NCBI RefSeq assembly: GCF_019636155.1
Contig: NZ_JAHBYB010000013.1
Coordinates: 1-58,116, forward strand
DNA: 58,116 nt
Reading direction: 5' to 3'
Source of the DNA: Brevundimonas sp.
Lineage (GTDB): Bacteria > Pseudomonadota > Alphaproteobacteria > Caulobacterales > Caulobacteraceae
The translations under genes and the position numbers were made by a program. The notes below the pieces were generated by a model, which was given only the letters and a program-made list of their open reading frames with translations, ran no database searches and had not been told where the DNA came from. Shown one piece after another: positions 41,291 to 50,206 of the stretch (the first letter of the stretch is position 1; each line of letters opens with the position of its first letter).

Positions 41291-41488
41291 GGCCCCAGCC
41301 TGGCGGATCGGCGTTAGGATTCAGTTGCCGCGATGGTCGATCCCCTGAAGCTCCCGGCCCGAGCCCCTCGGGTCGCCCCGTCTCCTCCCTGTCGCGCAGC
41401 GATGGGGAGATGGATCGCGCGCGCAGCGGCCGGGACGGAGGGGGTCTGTTCGTCGCGTGGCCCAAGAGCCCCTCCACCGCCTCATCGC

Positions 41489-41640
41489 CCTTCTCCCCTT
41501 GTGGGAGAAGGTGGCAGGCGAAGCCTGACGGATGAGGGGTCGCGCGGGCCCTGGCCATCATCCGACGCTAACCCCACGGGCCTGAGAGACCCCTCATCCG
41601 ACCCGCTGCGCGGGCCACCTTCTCCCGCAAGGGGAGAAGG
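41489..41640. repeat. 150-bp palindromic module
   Basis: Starts CCTTCTCCCC-TTGTGGGAGAAGG and ends CCTTCTCCCGC-AAGGGGAGAAGG, with GATGAGGGG and CCCCTCATC inside. Same family as 12093-12243 and the ribD insert. It abuts the tail of the structured core (4 bp away). Confidence 0.85.
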
Positions 41641-41730
41641 AAGAATTGGCGGCGCCTTCGCCAGCGGATGCTTGCGAAGCTCGGGAAGGCGGCGGAGCGT
41701 CGGGCCTTCGCCCGGCGTGAGGAAACAAGA

Positions 41731-42038
41731 TGCCGTGTTCGGCGAGAGGTCTGACGCTCCGCACGGAAGGTTTCCACGAGCTCGGGGCGGGCGCCGATCT
41801 TTTCGGCTACTCCCGGAGGCCCGCGGCGGGCGGGGAGGTCCAACGAACCCCTCCCGGAACGGCCAGAGTAACCCCCTCGACCCTCCCTCGGTCGCCGGAC
41901 CCGTCGCCAATGACTGTCCGATCCGACGACCGCAGGCCCGTGCGTGTGAGTGACACAACACACAGCCCCGCTTCCTCCGCTCCCGCCGCCGCGAAGTCGC
42001 TGGCCTCGCGGCCTCCCCATGCGACGGGACCTGGGGAG
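41731..42038 (-). ncRNA. Candidate structured RNA, copy B (no known family recognised)
   Basis: The 308-nt core aligns with 11599-11906 without gaps and with 11 differences. The covarying helix here is CGGG-a-GGGGU with ACCUC-CCCG around the conserved loop TCGTTGG (copy A: CCGGG with CCCGG). All other helices of copy A are kept, three of them with U.G pairs in place of C-G. The TATACT box is conserved on the minus strand just upstream (42037-42042). Transcription is untested. Confidence 0.6.
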
Positions 42039-42396
42039 TATAGGGCGGTTCCCAGCCCAGGCGTGTGAGAGGGGGTTGGCGATGGGATTGATGAGCGGGG
42101 TCAGGGGGTTGGGTTTCCTGACGCGCGCAGTTGGCGTTCCTGACCCTCTCCCGATGGGAGAGGGAGGGGCCCGCCGCGTGGCGGCGGGAGGGTGAGGGTC
42201 GGGTGTATGCGATCCGCCGCCAGCCGACCCTCACCCTTTCGCGCAAGTCTGATCGCCTGCGGCTCTCAGGCGCTCAAGCCCTCTCCCAACGGGAGAGGGT
42301 GAATATGTGTATGGCCGAGGGTCGGAGCCTGGGGCCAGCCCCCTCAACCGCCTGCGGCGGTCCCCCTCTCCCCGGTGGGAGAGGATCAAGCGGGTG

Positions 42397-43386
42397 TCAG
42401 TCGTGGGTCCAGCCGGGGTGGTCGATGGGGACCGGCTGGCGCAGGTAGGAGACGGCGACGCCCTGGCCTTCCGCAACCTCTCCGATCCGGGTCAGGCGCA
42501 GCAGGCGGGCCTCGGCGGCGGCGCGCAGGGCGGCCTCGTTGCGCGGCGGCGCCGTCAGCACCAGTTCGTAGTCGTCCCCGCCCGTCGCCAGCCGCACCAG
42601 GGCGGCCTCGGGATCGACCCGGTCGTCGAACCAGGCGGTCGCGGGCGCCGACAGGGGCGTCTTCTCCAGGTCCAGGGCGATGGCGACGCCGCTGGCGGCC
42701 GCGAGATGGCCGGCGTCGGCGATCAGGCCGTCGGAGACATCGGCGCAGGCGCTGGCCAGATCGCGCACCGCCTCGGCGAACTCCACCCGCGGCCGCGGCG
42801 CGCGATAATGGGCGACCAGGGCCTCCAGCCGTTCCGGCGCCAGCCGCAGTTGGCCCCGCGCCGCCATCAGACCCAGGGCCCCGTCGCCGATGGCCCCGGT
42901 GACGAAGACCGCATCGCCGGGCCGCGCCCCGCCCCGCGACACCGCCCGCCCCTTCGGAACCCAGCCCAGGGCGGTCAGGCTGAAACTGAGCGGGCCGGGG
43001 GTGTTGACCGTGTCGCCGCCCATCAGCCAGACGCCGAACTCGGCCTGGTCGGCCTTCAATCCTTCAACGAAGGCCTGACGCTCGGGCCAGCCGCAGCGTT
43101 CGGACCAGCCGCAGGCCAGCAGATAGCCGAACGGCTCGGCCCCCTTGGCCGCCAGGTCCGACAGGTTCACCCGCAACAGCTTCTGCGCCACCGTGTCCAG
43201 CGGATCGTCGGCCAGGAAATGCACCCCCTCGACGAGCGCATCCTTGGTCAGCACCAGATCGAACCCCGGTCGCGTCGGCAGCACCGCTGCGTCGTCCGCC
43301 AGGCCCCGCGCCCATTCGGGATGCGCCAGCGGCTTCAGCAGGCGTTGGATGGTCTCGAACTCTCCGGCGACGTCAACCGCGGGCAT
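42397..43386 (-). CDS. thiL: Thiamine-monophosphate kinase
   Basis: The product has 329 residues from the ATG at 43386; the open extension to 43464 overlaps nusB and is not ThiL-like. Family motifs are [34 protein letters not shown] and [20 protein letters not shown], then [20 protein letters not shown] and [20 protein letters not shown]. It phosphorylates thiamine phosphate to thiamine pyrophosphate. Its start overlaps the nusB stop by 14 bp, so it is the last gene of the glyA-to-thiL operon. Confidence 0.96.
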   Translation of the reverse strand: MPAVDVAGEFETIQRLLKPLAHPEWARGLADDAAVLPTRPGFDLVLTKDALVEGVHFLADDPLDTVAQKLLRVNLSDLAAKGAEPFGYLLACGWSERCGWPERQAFVEGLKADQAEFGVWLMGGDTVNTPGPLSFSLTALGWVPKGRAVSRGGARPGDAVFVTGAIGDGALGLMAARGQLRLAPERLEALVAHYRAPRPRVEFAEAVRDLASACADVSDGLIADAGHLAAASGVAIALDLEKTPLSAPATAWFDDRVDPEAALVRLATGGDDYELVLTAPPRNEAALRAAAEARLLRLTRIGEVAEGQGVAVSYLRQPVPIDHPGWTHD

Positions 43387-43888
43387 CGCGGGCGACGCCG
43401 TCCAGGGCGGCGTTGACGAATTTGGCTTCGGCCTCAGCGAAGAAGGCCTTGGCCAGCTCGACATATTCGTCGATCACCACCTCGCGCGGGGTGTCGGGCC
43501 GGTCGCGCAGTTCCCACGCCCCGCAACGCAGCAGGGCGCGCAGGGTGGCGTCCAGCCGCTCCAGCCGCCAGTTGGACGCCAGCCTGGCCTTCACGGCCGC
43601 ATCGATTTCGACCTGGCCGGTGACCACGCCGCGCACGATCTGGGCGAAATAGTCCTCGTCCGCCTCGGCCAGCATCTGGCCCTCGATGTCGGCGTCGAAG
43701 CGGTGGCGCGAGAATTCGTCGATGACGGTCTCGACCCCCTCGCCCGCCAGCTCCATCTGATACAGGGCCTGGACGGCGGCCAGGCGGGCGATGGTGCGGG
43801 CGCGGCGCTGCTTGCCGCTCAGCGGGGCTTCGTCCGCCTTGCCGGCCAGCTGGGCCATCACCGATTGCAGGCTGTTGGGGTCGCTCAC
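43373..43888 (-). CDS. nusB: Transcription antitermination protein NusB
   Basis: This encodes 171 residues from the GTG at 43888, which overlaps the ribH stop (GTGA); an internal ATG at 43858 is the alternative. NusB features: [40 protein letters not shown] and [35 protein letters not shown]. NusB binds boxA RNA with S10 and supports rRNA antitermination. The nusB-ribH linkage is widespread. Confidence 0.95.
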   Translation of the reverse strand: MSDPNSLQSVMAQLAGKADEAPLSGKQRRARTIARLAAVQALYQMELAGEGVETVIDEFSRHRFDADIEGQMLAEADEDYFAQIVRGVVTGQVEIDAAVKARLASNWRLERLDATLRALLRCGAWELRDRPDTPREVVIDEYVELAKAFFAEAEAKFVNAALDGVARDARG

Positions 43889-44364
43889 GCCGTCTGTCCT
43901 TCCGACGCCAGGCCGAGGCGCAGGCGTTTCTTCAATGCGATCAGGTCCAGGCAGGCGCGGGCCGCTCCGCCGCCCTTGTCGCCCTCGCTGATCCGGGCGC
44001 GGGCCCAGGCCTGATCCTCGTCCTCGACCGTCAGCACCCCATTGCCGATGCACAGCCCCTTGAGGCCCAACTGCATGACGCCGGCGGCCGACTGATCCGA
44101 CACGATCTCGAAATGATAGGTCTCGCCGCGGATCACGCAGCCCAGGGCGACATAGCCGTCATAGCGCGGGGCGGTCGGATAGCGGCCGGCTTCCTCGGCC
44201 AGGGCGATGGCGGGCGGAATCTCCAGGGCGCCGGGCACGGTCACCACGTCGAAGTCGGCGCCGCGCGCGCGCAAGGCGTCCTTCGCCCCTTCCAGCAGGG
44301 CGTCGGCCAGATCGTCATAGAAGCGCGCCTCGACGATGAGGACGCGGGGGCCGTCGATCAGAAT
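43885..44364 (-). CDS. ribH: 6,7-dimethyl-8-ribityllumazine synthase, start without AUG/GUG/UUG
   Basis: Lumazine synthase homology starts well upstream of the first usual start codon (44274): the frame reads [35 protein letters not shown] before it. The likely start is ATT at 44364 (159 residues) or CTG at 44361, with GGAGAA 5-8 nt upstream, overlapping the ribBX stop. Further motifs are [37 protein letters not shown] and [18 protein letters not shown]. It makes the pteridine substrate of RibE from ArP and DHBP. Confidence 0.9.
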   Translation of the reverse strand: MLIDGPRVLIVEARFYDDLADALLEGAKDALRARGADFDVVTVPGALEIPPAIALAEEAGRYPTAPRYDGYVALGCVIRGETYHFEIVSDQSAAGVMQLGLKGLCIGNGVLTVEDEDQAWARARISEGDKGGGAARACLDLIALKKRLRLGLASEGQTA

Positions 44365-45491
44365 TGGTCTTCTCCGTCCATGTCGCGCCAGCCGACGATG
44401 CGCAGGCCATAGCCTTCCAGCGCGGTCGGATTGGGGCGGGTCGAACTCATCACGATCATGTCGCGCACGCCCAGGTCCAGCAGGATCTGCGCGCCGACTC
44501 CATAGGCCTTCAGCGACCGGTCCACGGCCGCCGGCTTGGCGCCGCCGGCCAGACGTTCGGCCAGGCCCGCCAGTTCCGGGTCGCGCAGGAAGACGGCGAC
44601 GCCGGGACCGTTGTGTTCGCTGATCGCCTTCAGCGCCTTGGGCAGATAGTCCTGCCGCGCCTCGACATGGCCCAGCAGGTCGGCGGCGAAATCCACCTGG
44701 TGCATCCGCACCAGCACCGGCTTGGCCGGGTCGATGCGGCCCTTGACCAGGGCGACATGCTCGACCCCCTCGATGGCGTTCCTGAACAGCATCAGGCGGA
44801 AGGGGCCGCCGTGCACGCTGTCGAACGGCGTCTCCAGCACCCGCTCGACGAACCGTTCGGTGCGGCGGCGATAGGCGATAAGGTCGGCGATGGCGCCGAT
44901 CTTCAGACCGTGCAGCTGGGCGAAGGCGACCAGGTCGGGCATCCGGGCCATGGTGCCGTCGTCGTTCATGATCTCGCAGATCACGCCTGCGGGCGTCAGG
45001 CCGGCCATGCGGCTGATGTCCACGGCCGCCTCGGTGTGGCCGGTGCGGACCAGGACGCCGCCGTCGCGCGCGACCAGGGGGAAGACGTGGCCGGGCGAAA
45101 CGATGTCGTCGGCGCCGCGGTTGGGATCCACCGCCACCTGGACCGTGCGGGCGCGGTCGGCGGCGCTGATGCCGGTGGTCACGCCGTCCTTGGCCTCGAT
45201 CGAGACGGTGAAGGCCGTGCCCATGCTGGTGCGGTTTTCGGCGGCCATGGGCGGCAGGCGAAGCTGGCGCGCCCGGTCGGCGGTGATGGCCAGGCAGATC
45301 AGGCCGCGCGCGTGCTTGGCCATGAAGTTGATCTGGTCCGGCGTCGCGAACTGGGCCGGGATGATGACGTCGCCCTCGTTCTCGCGATCCTCGGCGTCGA
45401 CCAGGATGTAGGGACGGCCGTTGCGGGCGTCCTCCAGGATGTCCTCGATCGGACTGATCGGGCTGTCGTTCATGTTGGCCGCCAGGTTCAT
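44358..45491 (-). CDS. ribB: 3,4-dihydroxy-2-butanone-4-phosphate synthase with degenerate GTP cyclohydrolase II-like domain (RibBX)
   Basis: The product has 377 residues from the ATG at 45491, overlapping the ribE stop (ATGA). The RibB domain (about 15-210) is intact: [20 protein letters not shown] and [20 protein letters not shown], with [20 protein letters not shown]. The C-terminal part resembles RibA, but the Zn-binding cysteines are absent: the corresponding segment is [30 protein letters not shown]. This matches RibBX proteins, whose second domain lacks cyclohydrolase activity. GTP cyclohydrolase II must be encoded elsewhere. Confidence 0.93.
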   Translation of the reverse strand: MNLAANMNDSPISPIEDILEDARNGRPYILVDAEDRENEGDVIIPAQFATPDQINFMAKHARGLICLAITADRARQLRLPPMAAENRTSMGTAFTVSIEAKDGVTTGISAADRARTVQVAVDPNRGADDIVSPGHVFPLVARDGGVLVRTGHTEAAVDISRMAGLTPAGVICEIMNDDGTMARMPDLVAFAQLHGLKIGAIADLIAYRRRTERFVERVLETPFDSVHGGPFRLMLFRNAIEGVEHVALVKGRIDPAKPVLVRMHQVDFAADLLGHVEARQDYLPKALKAISEHNGPGVAVFLRDPELAGLAERLAGGAKPAAVDRSLKAYGVGAQILLDLGVRDMIVMSSTRPNPTALEGYGLRIVGWRDMDGEDQF

Positions 45492-46081
45492 GACGCTGTC
45501 TCCTGCCACCGCGCGAGATATCGCGCCAGCATGTCGATCTCCAGATTGACGGAATCGCCGACCTGCAGACGGCCCAGGGTGGTCGCCGTCCAGGTGTGGG
45601 GGATGATGTTCAGGCCGAATTCCTGACCCGAGACTTCATTGACGGTCAGGGACACGCCATCGACCGTGATCGACCCCTTGGGGGCGATGAAGCGGTGCAG
45701 GGGCGCGGGCGCGGCGATGACGATGCGGTGCGAGCCGCCCTCCGGCGTCACCGAGACGACGCGGCCGAGGCCGTCGACATGGCCCGAGACGACATGGCCC
45801 CCCATTTCGTCGCCCAGCCGGGCGGCGCGCTCCAGATTGACCGGATCGCCCGCCTGCCAGACGCCCAGGGTGGTCCTGGACAGGGTCTCGCCCGACACCT
45901 CGACCGCGAACCAGCCGGGGCCCTTTTCCGTGACGGTCAGGCAGCATCCGGCGTGGCTGACCGAGGCGCCCAGGTCGATGCCGGCCGTGTCCCAGGCGGT
46001 CTGAATCTCATAGCGGCGGTCGCGCGCCGTCTCGGCGACGCTACGCACCCTGCCGATGTCGGTGACGATGCCGGTGAACAT
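45488..46081 (-). CDS. ribE: Riboflavin synthase (alpha subunit type)
   Basis: This encodes 197 residues with the expected internal duplication: [17 protein letters not shown] for the first barrel and [20 protein letters not shown] for the second. It dismutates two lumazine molecules to riboflavin. The gene lies directly after ribD and overlaps ribBX, the usual order. No insertion is seen here, unlike in ribD. Confidence 0.97.
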   Translation of the reverse strand: MFTGIVTDIGRVRSVAETARDRRYEIQTAWDTAGIDLGASVSHAGCCLTVTEKGPGWFAVEVSGETLSRTTLGVWQAGDPVNLERAARLGDEMGGHVVSGHVDGLGRVVSVTPEGGSHRIVIAAPAPLHRFIAPKGSITVDGVSLTVNEVSGQEFGLNIIPHTWTATTLGRLQVGDSVNLEIDMLARYLARWQETAS

Positions 46082-46840
46082 TCAGAGCCTCTCGTATCGC
46101 TCCCACAGGTCGTCACCCAGGGCCTGAACCGCAACCCTGCGAAAGCGCGGCGCATCGGAAAGTCGGGCCAGGGCCAGGGCGGCGACGCCGGGCCGCCCCT
46201 CGGCGCCCAGAAGGATTGGGGCGCGGAACCATTCGATGGCGTCGACGGCGTTTACGGCGAGGAAAGACGCCGCCACCTGCCCGCCGCCTTCGATCAGGAT
46301 CGAGCCGACGCCGCATTCCTCCAGGGCCGCCAGGACGGCGGGGATGGTCGGGCGGCCATTATCGGCCGCCACCTGCCGGACCTCCGCTGCACCGACCGGG
46401 CGCGGTTCGGCGGCGGTCAGGATCAGGGTGTTGGCGGCGGCGACCCTGGCGGACGGGGGCGTGCGCAGGCGGCTGTCGAGGATGACGCGCAATGGGTTCC
46501 TTCTCCCCTCGGGGGAGAAGGTGGGCGGCGGAGCCGCTCGGATGAGGGGGCTGTCCGCTGCGGGCCGATTGTTCGACGAAGACTGCGCGGATACAGCCCC
46601 CTCATCCGTCTCGCTCCGCGAGCCACCTTCTCCCCCCAGGGGAGAAGGAAGTCTGACCGTCAACTCCGGATCGTCGGCCAGCACCGTCTCCACCCCGACC
46701 AGGATGGCGTCATGGGCGGCGCGCAGGCGGTGGCCCTGTTCGCGGGCGGCGTCGCCGGTGATCCATTTGGATTCGCCCGTGGCCGTGGCGATGCGGCCGT
46801 CCAGCGAGGTGGCCAGCTTCAGCGTGACATGCGGGCGCAT
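46082..46840 (-). CDS. ribD: Riboflavin biosynthesis reductase domain (RibD C-terminal type) with in-frame 50-codon palindromic insert
   Basis: The product has 252 residues and starts at the reductase domain ([29 protein letters not shown]) with the ATG overlapping the nrdR stop (TGATG). No deaminase domain precedes it. Reductase motifs DAILVGVETVLADDPELTVR, PLRVILDSRLRTPPSA and SILIEGGGQVAASFL are intact. Between TVRLP and NPLRVILDS lies a 150-bp insert (46499-46648) encoding SPLGGEGGSRSETDEG and on to PTFSPEGRR. It is the dispersed palindromic module, in frame and without stops, placed in a surface-loop position. Confidence 0.88.
   Translation of the reverse strand: MRPHVTLKLATSLDGRIATATGESKWITGDAAREQGHRLRAAHDAILVGVETVLADDPELTVRLPSPLGGEGGSRSETDEGAVSAQSSSNNRPAADSPLIRAAPPPTFSPEGRRNPLRVILDSRLRTPPSARVAAANTLILTAAEPRPVGAAEVRQVAADNGRPTIPAVLAALEECGVGSILIEGGGQVAASFLAVNAVDAIEWFRAPILLGAEGRPGVAALALARLSDAPRFRRVAVQALGDDLWERYERL
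46499..46648. repeat. 150-bp palindromic module inserted in ribD
   Basis: Begins CCTTCTCCCC-TCGGGGGAGAAGG and ends CCTTCTCCCCCC-AGGGGAGAAGG, with GATGAGGGGG and CCCCCTCATC inside. Its length is an exact multiple of three and it reads through in the ribD frame as 50 residues. Confidence 0.9.
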
Positions 46841-47298
46841 CAGCCCTCGTCCAGCCCCTCGTCGCCGAGGAATTTCGCGAAGTCGCTGGTGTGGCGGAAG
46901 TCCTTGTAGACCGAGGCGTAGCGGACATAGGCCACCTCATCCACGCCCTTCAGCGCCTTCATGATGAAGTCGCCGACGACGCTGGAGGGGATTTCGGTCT
47001 CGCCCAGGCTTTCCAGCTGGCGGACGATGCGGTTGACCATCTGTTCGACCTGATCGGCCTGGACCGGCCGCTTGCGCAGGGCCACGCCCAGGGAGCGTTC
47101 CAGCTTGTCCCTGTCGAAGGGCGTGCGCCGGCCGTTGCGCTTCAGGATGACCAGTTCACGCAGCTGCACCCGCTCGAAAGTCGTGAAGCGCCCGTTGCAC
47201 TGCGGGCAGGAGCGCCGGCGGCGGATGGCGGCGCCGTCGTCGGACGGGCGGCTGTCCTTCACCTGGGTGTCCGCATTTCCGCAGAAGGGGCACTTCAT
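46840..47298 (-). CDS. nrdR: Transcriptional repressor NrdR
   Basis: This encodes 152 residues, the standard size. The zinc ribbon [20 protein letters not shown] ... [18 protein letters not shown] and the ATP-cone ([20 protein letters not shown]) are intact. NrdR represses ribonucleotide reductase genes when dATP is bound. It is coupled to ribD (one-base overlap) and begins 9 bp after the glyA stop. A palindrome resembling an NrdR box precedes glyA, suggesting autoregulation of the operon. Confidence 0.97.
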   Translation of the reverse strand: MKCPFCGNADTQVKDSRPSDDGAAIRRRRSCPQCNGRFTTFERVQLRELVILKRNGRRTPFDRDKLERSLGVALRKRPVQADQVEQMVNRIVRQLESLGETEIPSSVVGDFIMKALKGVDEVAYVRYASVYKDFRHTSDFAKFLGDEGLDEG

Positions 47299-47307
47299 GG
47301 CCGGCTC

Positions 47308-48591
47308 CTAGCCGTAGATGGGGAAGCGCGCCGTCAGCTGGCGCACCTGGTCCGCCACCCGCGCCTTGACGCCGGCGTCGGCCTGATCCCCGCCCTTCAT
47401 GCTGTCGATCACATCGGCGATCCAGTGGCCGATCTGCTGGAACTCGGCCTCGCCGAAGCCGCGGGTGGTGCCCGCCGGGGTCCCCAGGCGCACGCCCGAG
47501 GTCACGGTGAAGGGCGCCGTGTCGAACGGCACGCCGTTCTTGTTGCAGGTCATCAGGGCATGCTCCAGTTCGATCTCGGTCGCCTTGCCCGTCACGCCCT
47601 TGGGCCGCAGATCGACCAGCATCAGATGGCTGTCGGTGCCGCCCGAGACGATGGCCAGCCCCCGGTCCACCAGCACGGCCGACAGAGCGCGGGCGTTGGC
47701 CACCACCTGTCCGGCATAGGCCTTGAACTCGGGCTTCAGCGCCTCGCCGAAGGCCACGGCCTTGGCGGCGATGACATGTTCCAGCGGCCCGCCCTGCAGG
47801 CCGGGGAAGACGGCCGAGTTGATCTTCTTGGCGATGTCGCCGTCATTGGTCAGCACCATGCCCCCGCGAGGGCCGCGCAGGGTCTTGTGGGTGGTGGTGG
47901 TGACGACATGGGCGTGGGGCACCGGGTCGGGATAGACGCCGCCCGCGATCAGCCCCGCATAGTGGGCCATGTCCACCATCAGGTATGCGCCCACGCTGTC
48001 GGCGATCTCGCGGAAGCGCTTGAAGTCTATGTGGCGGGAATAGGCGGATGCGCCCGCCAGGATCAGCTTGGGCTTCTCCTGTTCGGCCATCTGGGCGACG
48101 TGATCATAGTCGATCAGATGGTCGTCCTCGCGCACCTTGTAGGTCACGGGGCGGAACCATTTGCCCGACTGGTTGGCGGGCGAGCCGTGGGTCAGGTGGC
48201 CGCCGCAGGCCAGGTCCATGCCCAGGAACGCATCCCCCGGCTGGAGCAGAGACATGAAGACGGCCTGATTGGCCTGGGCGCCCGAGTGCGGCTGGACGTT
48301 GGCGAAGGCCGCGCCGAACAGCTTCTTCGCCCGTTCACGCGCCAGATCCTCGGTGACGTCCACGTATTCGCAGCCGCCGTAATAGCGACGGCCCGGATAG
48401 CCTTCGGCGTATTTGTTGGTCAGGACGGACCCTTGCGCCTCAAGCACCGCGCGCGAGACGATGTTCTCGGACGCGATCAGCTCGATCTGCTCCTTCTGAC
48501 GGCCCAGTTCGCCCTGGATGCCGCCGAAGATGTCGGGGTCGGCCTCGGCCAGGGTGCGCGAGAAATAGTCGGCGTGGGTGAAGGCGGTCAC
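47308..48591 (-). CDS. glyA: Serine hydroxymethyltransferase
   Basis: The product has 427 residues from a GTG. The PLP lysine lies in [18 protein letters not shown]. Other family motifs are [40 protein letters not shown] and [20 protein letters not shown]. It makes glycine and 5,10-methylene-THF from serine. It is the first gene of the operon that continues through nrdR, the riboflavin genes, nusB and thiL. Confidence 0.98.
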   Translation of the reverse strand: MTAFTHADYFSRTLAEADPDIFGGIQGELGRQKEQIELIASENIVSRAVLEAQGSVLTNKYAEGYPGRRYYGGCEYVDVTEDLARERAKKLFGAAFANVQPHSGAQANQAVFMSLLQPGDAFLGMDLACGGHLTHGSPANQSGKWFRPVTYKVREDDHLIDYDHVAQMAEQEKPKLILAGASAYSRHIDFKRFREIADSVGAYLMVDMAHYAGLIAGGVYPDPVPHAHVVTTTTHKTLRGPRGGMVLTNDGDIAKKINSAVFPGLQGGPLEHVIAAKAVAFGEALKPEFKAYAGQVVANARALSAVLVDRGLAIVSGGTDSHLMLVDLRPKGVTGKATEIELEHALMTCNKNGVPFDTAPFTVTSGVRLGTPAGTTRGFGEAEFQQIGHWIADVIDSMKGGDQADAGVKARVADQVRQLTARFPIYG

Positions 48592-48654
48592 GGGCGATTC
48601 CGAAACTAGAGAGAGCGACAGAAGGCCCGGACTCTCTACGCCCCGACAACCTTA

Positions 48655-48672
48655 ACCACAACATCTTGTGGT
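48655..48672. promoter_or_regulatory. Palindrome resembling an NrdR box upstream of glyA-nrdR
   Basis: ACCACAA-CATC-TTGTGGT is a perfect 7+4+7 palindrome 64 bp upstream of the glyA GTG. It is similar to NrdR boxes (ACAxxATATxxTTGT type). Only one site is visible, whereas NrdR usually needs two. Confidence 0.45.
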
Positions 48673-48860
48673 CAGCCCTGCCCCAACGCCCGCTTCAGCT
48701 TGGCGACCGCCACGCGCTTCAGGGCCTCGGACTGGTTCGCCGGGCCCAGGGCCGACACCTCGCGACCCGTCGCGACATGAACGGCCGAGCATTTCAGATA
48801 GGGCCCGTTGCGGGTCAGTTCGAGGATGACCTCGCCCAGGTCGGGGTCAGGCGGCGGCAG
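48672..48860 (-). CDS. Small DUF6898-like protein, no AUG/GUG/UUG start
   Basis: A frame of about 62 codons reads [62 protein letters not shown], which resembles the DUF6898 family of about 60-residue alphaproteobacterial proteins. No ATG, GTG or TTG lies in frame before the upstream stop; possible starts are CTG at 48860 (overlapping the hemA 3' end) or CTG at 48839. It directly follows hemA and may be translated by coupling. Its stop lies within the palindrome upstream of glyA. Confidence 0.5.
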   Translation of the reverse strand: MPPPDPDLGEVILELTRNGPYLKCSAVHVATGREVSALGPANQSEALKRVAVAKLKRALGQG

Positions 48861-50073
48861 GGCGGCGCGCCACGTTGCAGTGGGTCCACAGCCGGTCCAT
48901 CGCCGCCACCAGATCGGCCATCATGGCGTCGGTGTGGTTGGGCGACGGGGTGAAGCGCAGACGCTCGGTCCCCTTGGGCACGGTGGGATAGTTGATCGGC
49001 TGGACATAGACGCCGTGGTCTTCCAGCAGCATGTCCGAGATCATCTTGCAGTGGACCGGATTGCCGACCAGCACGGGCACGATGTGGCTTTCGCTGTCCA
49101 TCACCGGAATGCCCGCCTCGGCGAACAGGCGTTTCAGGGTGGCGGCCCGCTCCTGATGGGCGTCGCGCAGTTCGGGATGGGCCTTCAGATGCCGCACCGA
49201 GGCCAGGGCGCCGGCGGTCAGGGCGGGCGGCAGGCTGGTGGTGAAGATGAAGCCCGAGGCCCAGGACCGCACAGCGTCCACGATGACCGCGTCGGCGGCG
49301 ATATAGCCGCCCATGACGCCGATGGCCTTGCCCAGGGTGCATTCGATGATGTCGATCTGGCCCAGCACCCCGTCGCGCTCGGCCACCCCCGCGCCAGTGT
49401 CGCCGTAAAGGCCGACGGCGTGAACCTCGTCCAAGTAGGTCATGGCGCCGTATTTCCGCGCCAGGGCGATGGTCCCGGCCAGGTCGGCGATGTCGCCGTC
49501 CATCGAATAGACGCTCTCGAAGGCGATCAGCTTGGGCGCCTCGGCCGGGGCGTCCTTCAGCAGGGCCTCAAGGTGTTCCAGGTCGTTGTGGGCGAAGATG
49601 TGCCGCTCGCACCCGCCATTGCGGATGCCGGCGATCATCGAGGCGTGGTTCAGGCTGTCGGAGAAGATGATCAGGCCCGGCAGGATGCGCTGGAGCGTGG
49701 TCAGGGTCGCCTCATTGGCCACATAGCCCGAAGTGAACAGAAGCGCCGCTTCCTTGTGGTGCCAGGACGCCAGTTCAGCCTCCAGGTCCACGGCCGAACG
49801 GGTGGTGCCCGAGATGTTGCGCGTGCCGCCCGCACCGGCGCCGGCCGCGTCGATCTCGGCCTTCATGGCCGCCAGGACGTCCGGATGCTGACCCATGCCC
49901 AGGTAGTCGTTCGAGCACCAGACGACCACGTCCTGCTGGCTGCCGTCCGCGCGGCGGCGGCGGGCCGTCGGGAACTGGCCGGCCACCCGCTTCAGGTCGG
50001 CGAAGACGCGATAGCGCCCCTCGCCCTTCACCTGTTCGACGGCGCTCTGGAATGCGGCCCGGTAGTCGTACAA
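48847..50073 (-). CDS. hemA: 5-aminolevulinate synthase
   Basis: The product has 408 residues from a TTG at 50073 ([20 protein letters not shown]), which fits the family start and length; a GTG at 50136 would add 21 residues with no family match. The PLP lysine lies in [17 protein letters not shown]. Other motifs are [19 protein letters not shown] and [20 protein letters not shown]. It condenses glycine and succinyl-CoA, the C4 (Shemin) route typical of alphaproteobacteria. It shares its region with glyA, which can supply glycine. Confidence 0.95.
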   Translation of the reverse strand: MYDYRAAFQSAVEQVKGEGRYRVFADLKRVAGQFPTARRRRADGSQQDVVVWCSNDYLGMGQHPDVLAAMKAEIDAAGAGAGGTRNISGTTRSAVDLEAELASWHHKEAALLFTSGYVANEATLTTLQRILPGLIIFSDSLNHASMIAGIRNGGCERHIFAHNDLEHLEALLKDAPAEAPKLIAFESVYSMDGDIADLAGTIALARKYGAMTYLDEVHAVGLYGDTGAGVAERDGVLGQIDIIECTLGKAIGVMGGYIAADAVIVDAVRSWASGFIFTTSLPPALTAGALASVRHLKAHPELRDAHQERAATLKRLFAEAGIPVMDSESHIVPVLVGNPVHCKMISDMLLEDHGVYVQPINYPTVPKGTERLRFTPSPNHTDAMMADLVAAMDRLWTHCNVARRPAAA

Positions 50074-50206
50074 AGCGGTCAGCCCCGCGCGGATAAACTT
50101 TCCCGCGTGATGCGCCGCCGTGATCGATTTGTCCACGCGATCGGCCGGACAAATCGCCGCAAACCCTTAATTGATAATGGTTCGCAGGTTTTCGACCCCA
50201 AGGGGC

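Larger units (their letters stand above)
41378..42164 (-). repeat. Composite repeat element, copy B (inverted relative to copy A)
   Basis: Read on the minus strand it repeats copy A in the same order: GGGAGAGGG hairpin (42144-42164), leader, core (42038 down to 41731), tail to 41644, the 150-bp palindrome (41640-41489) and the GC-rich module (41460-41378). The two copies face each other across about 29 kb. Outside it, 42165-42396 holds two more CCCTCTCCC-type hairpins (42282-42300 and about 42363-42385) and no gene. Confidence 0.85.

Noticed and set aside
38686-41535. 949-codon plus-strand frame opposite hppA
   Set aside because: Shadow of the hppA coding strand and of GC-rich repeats.
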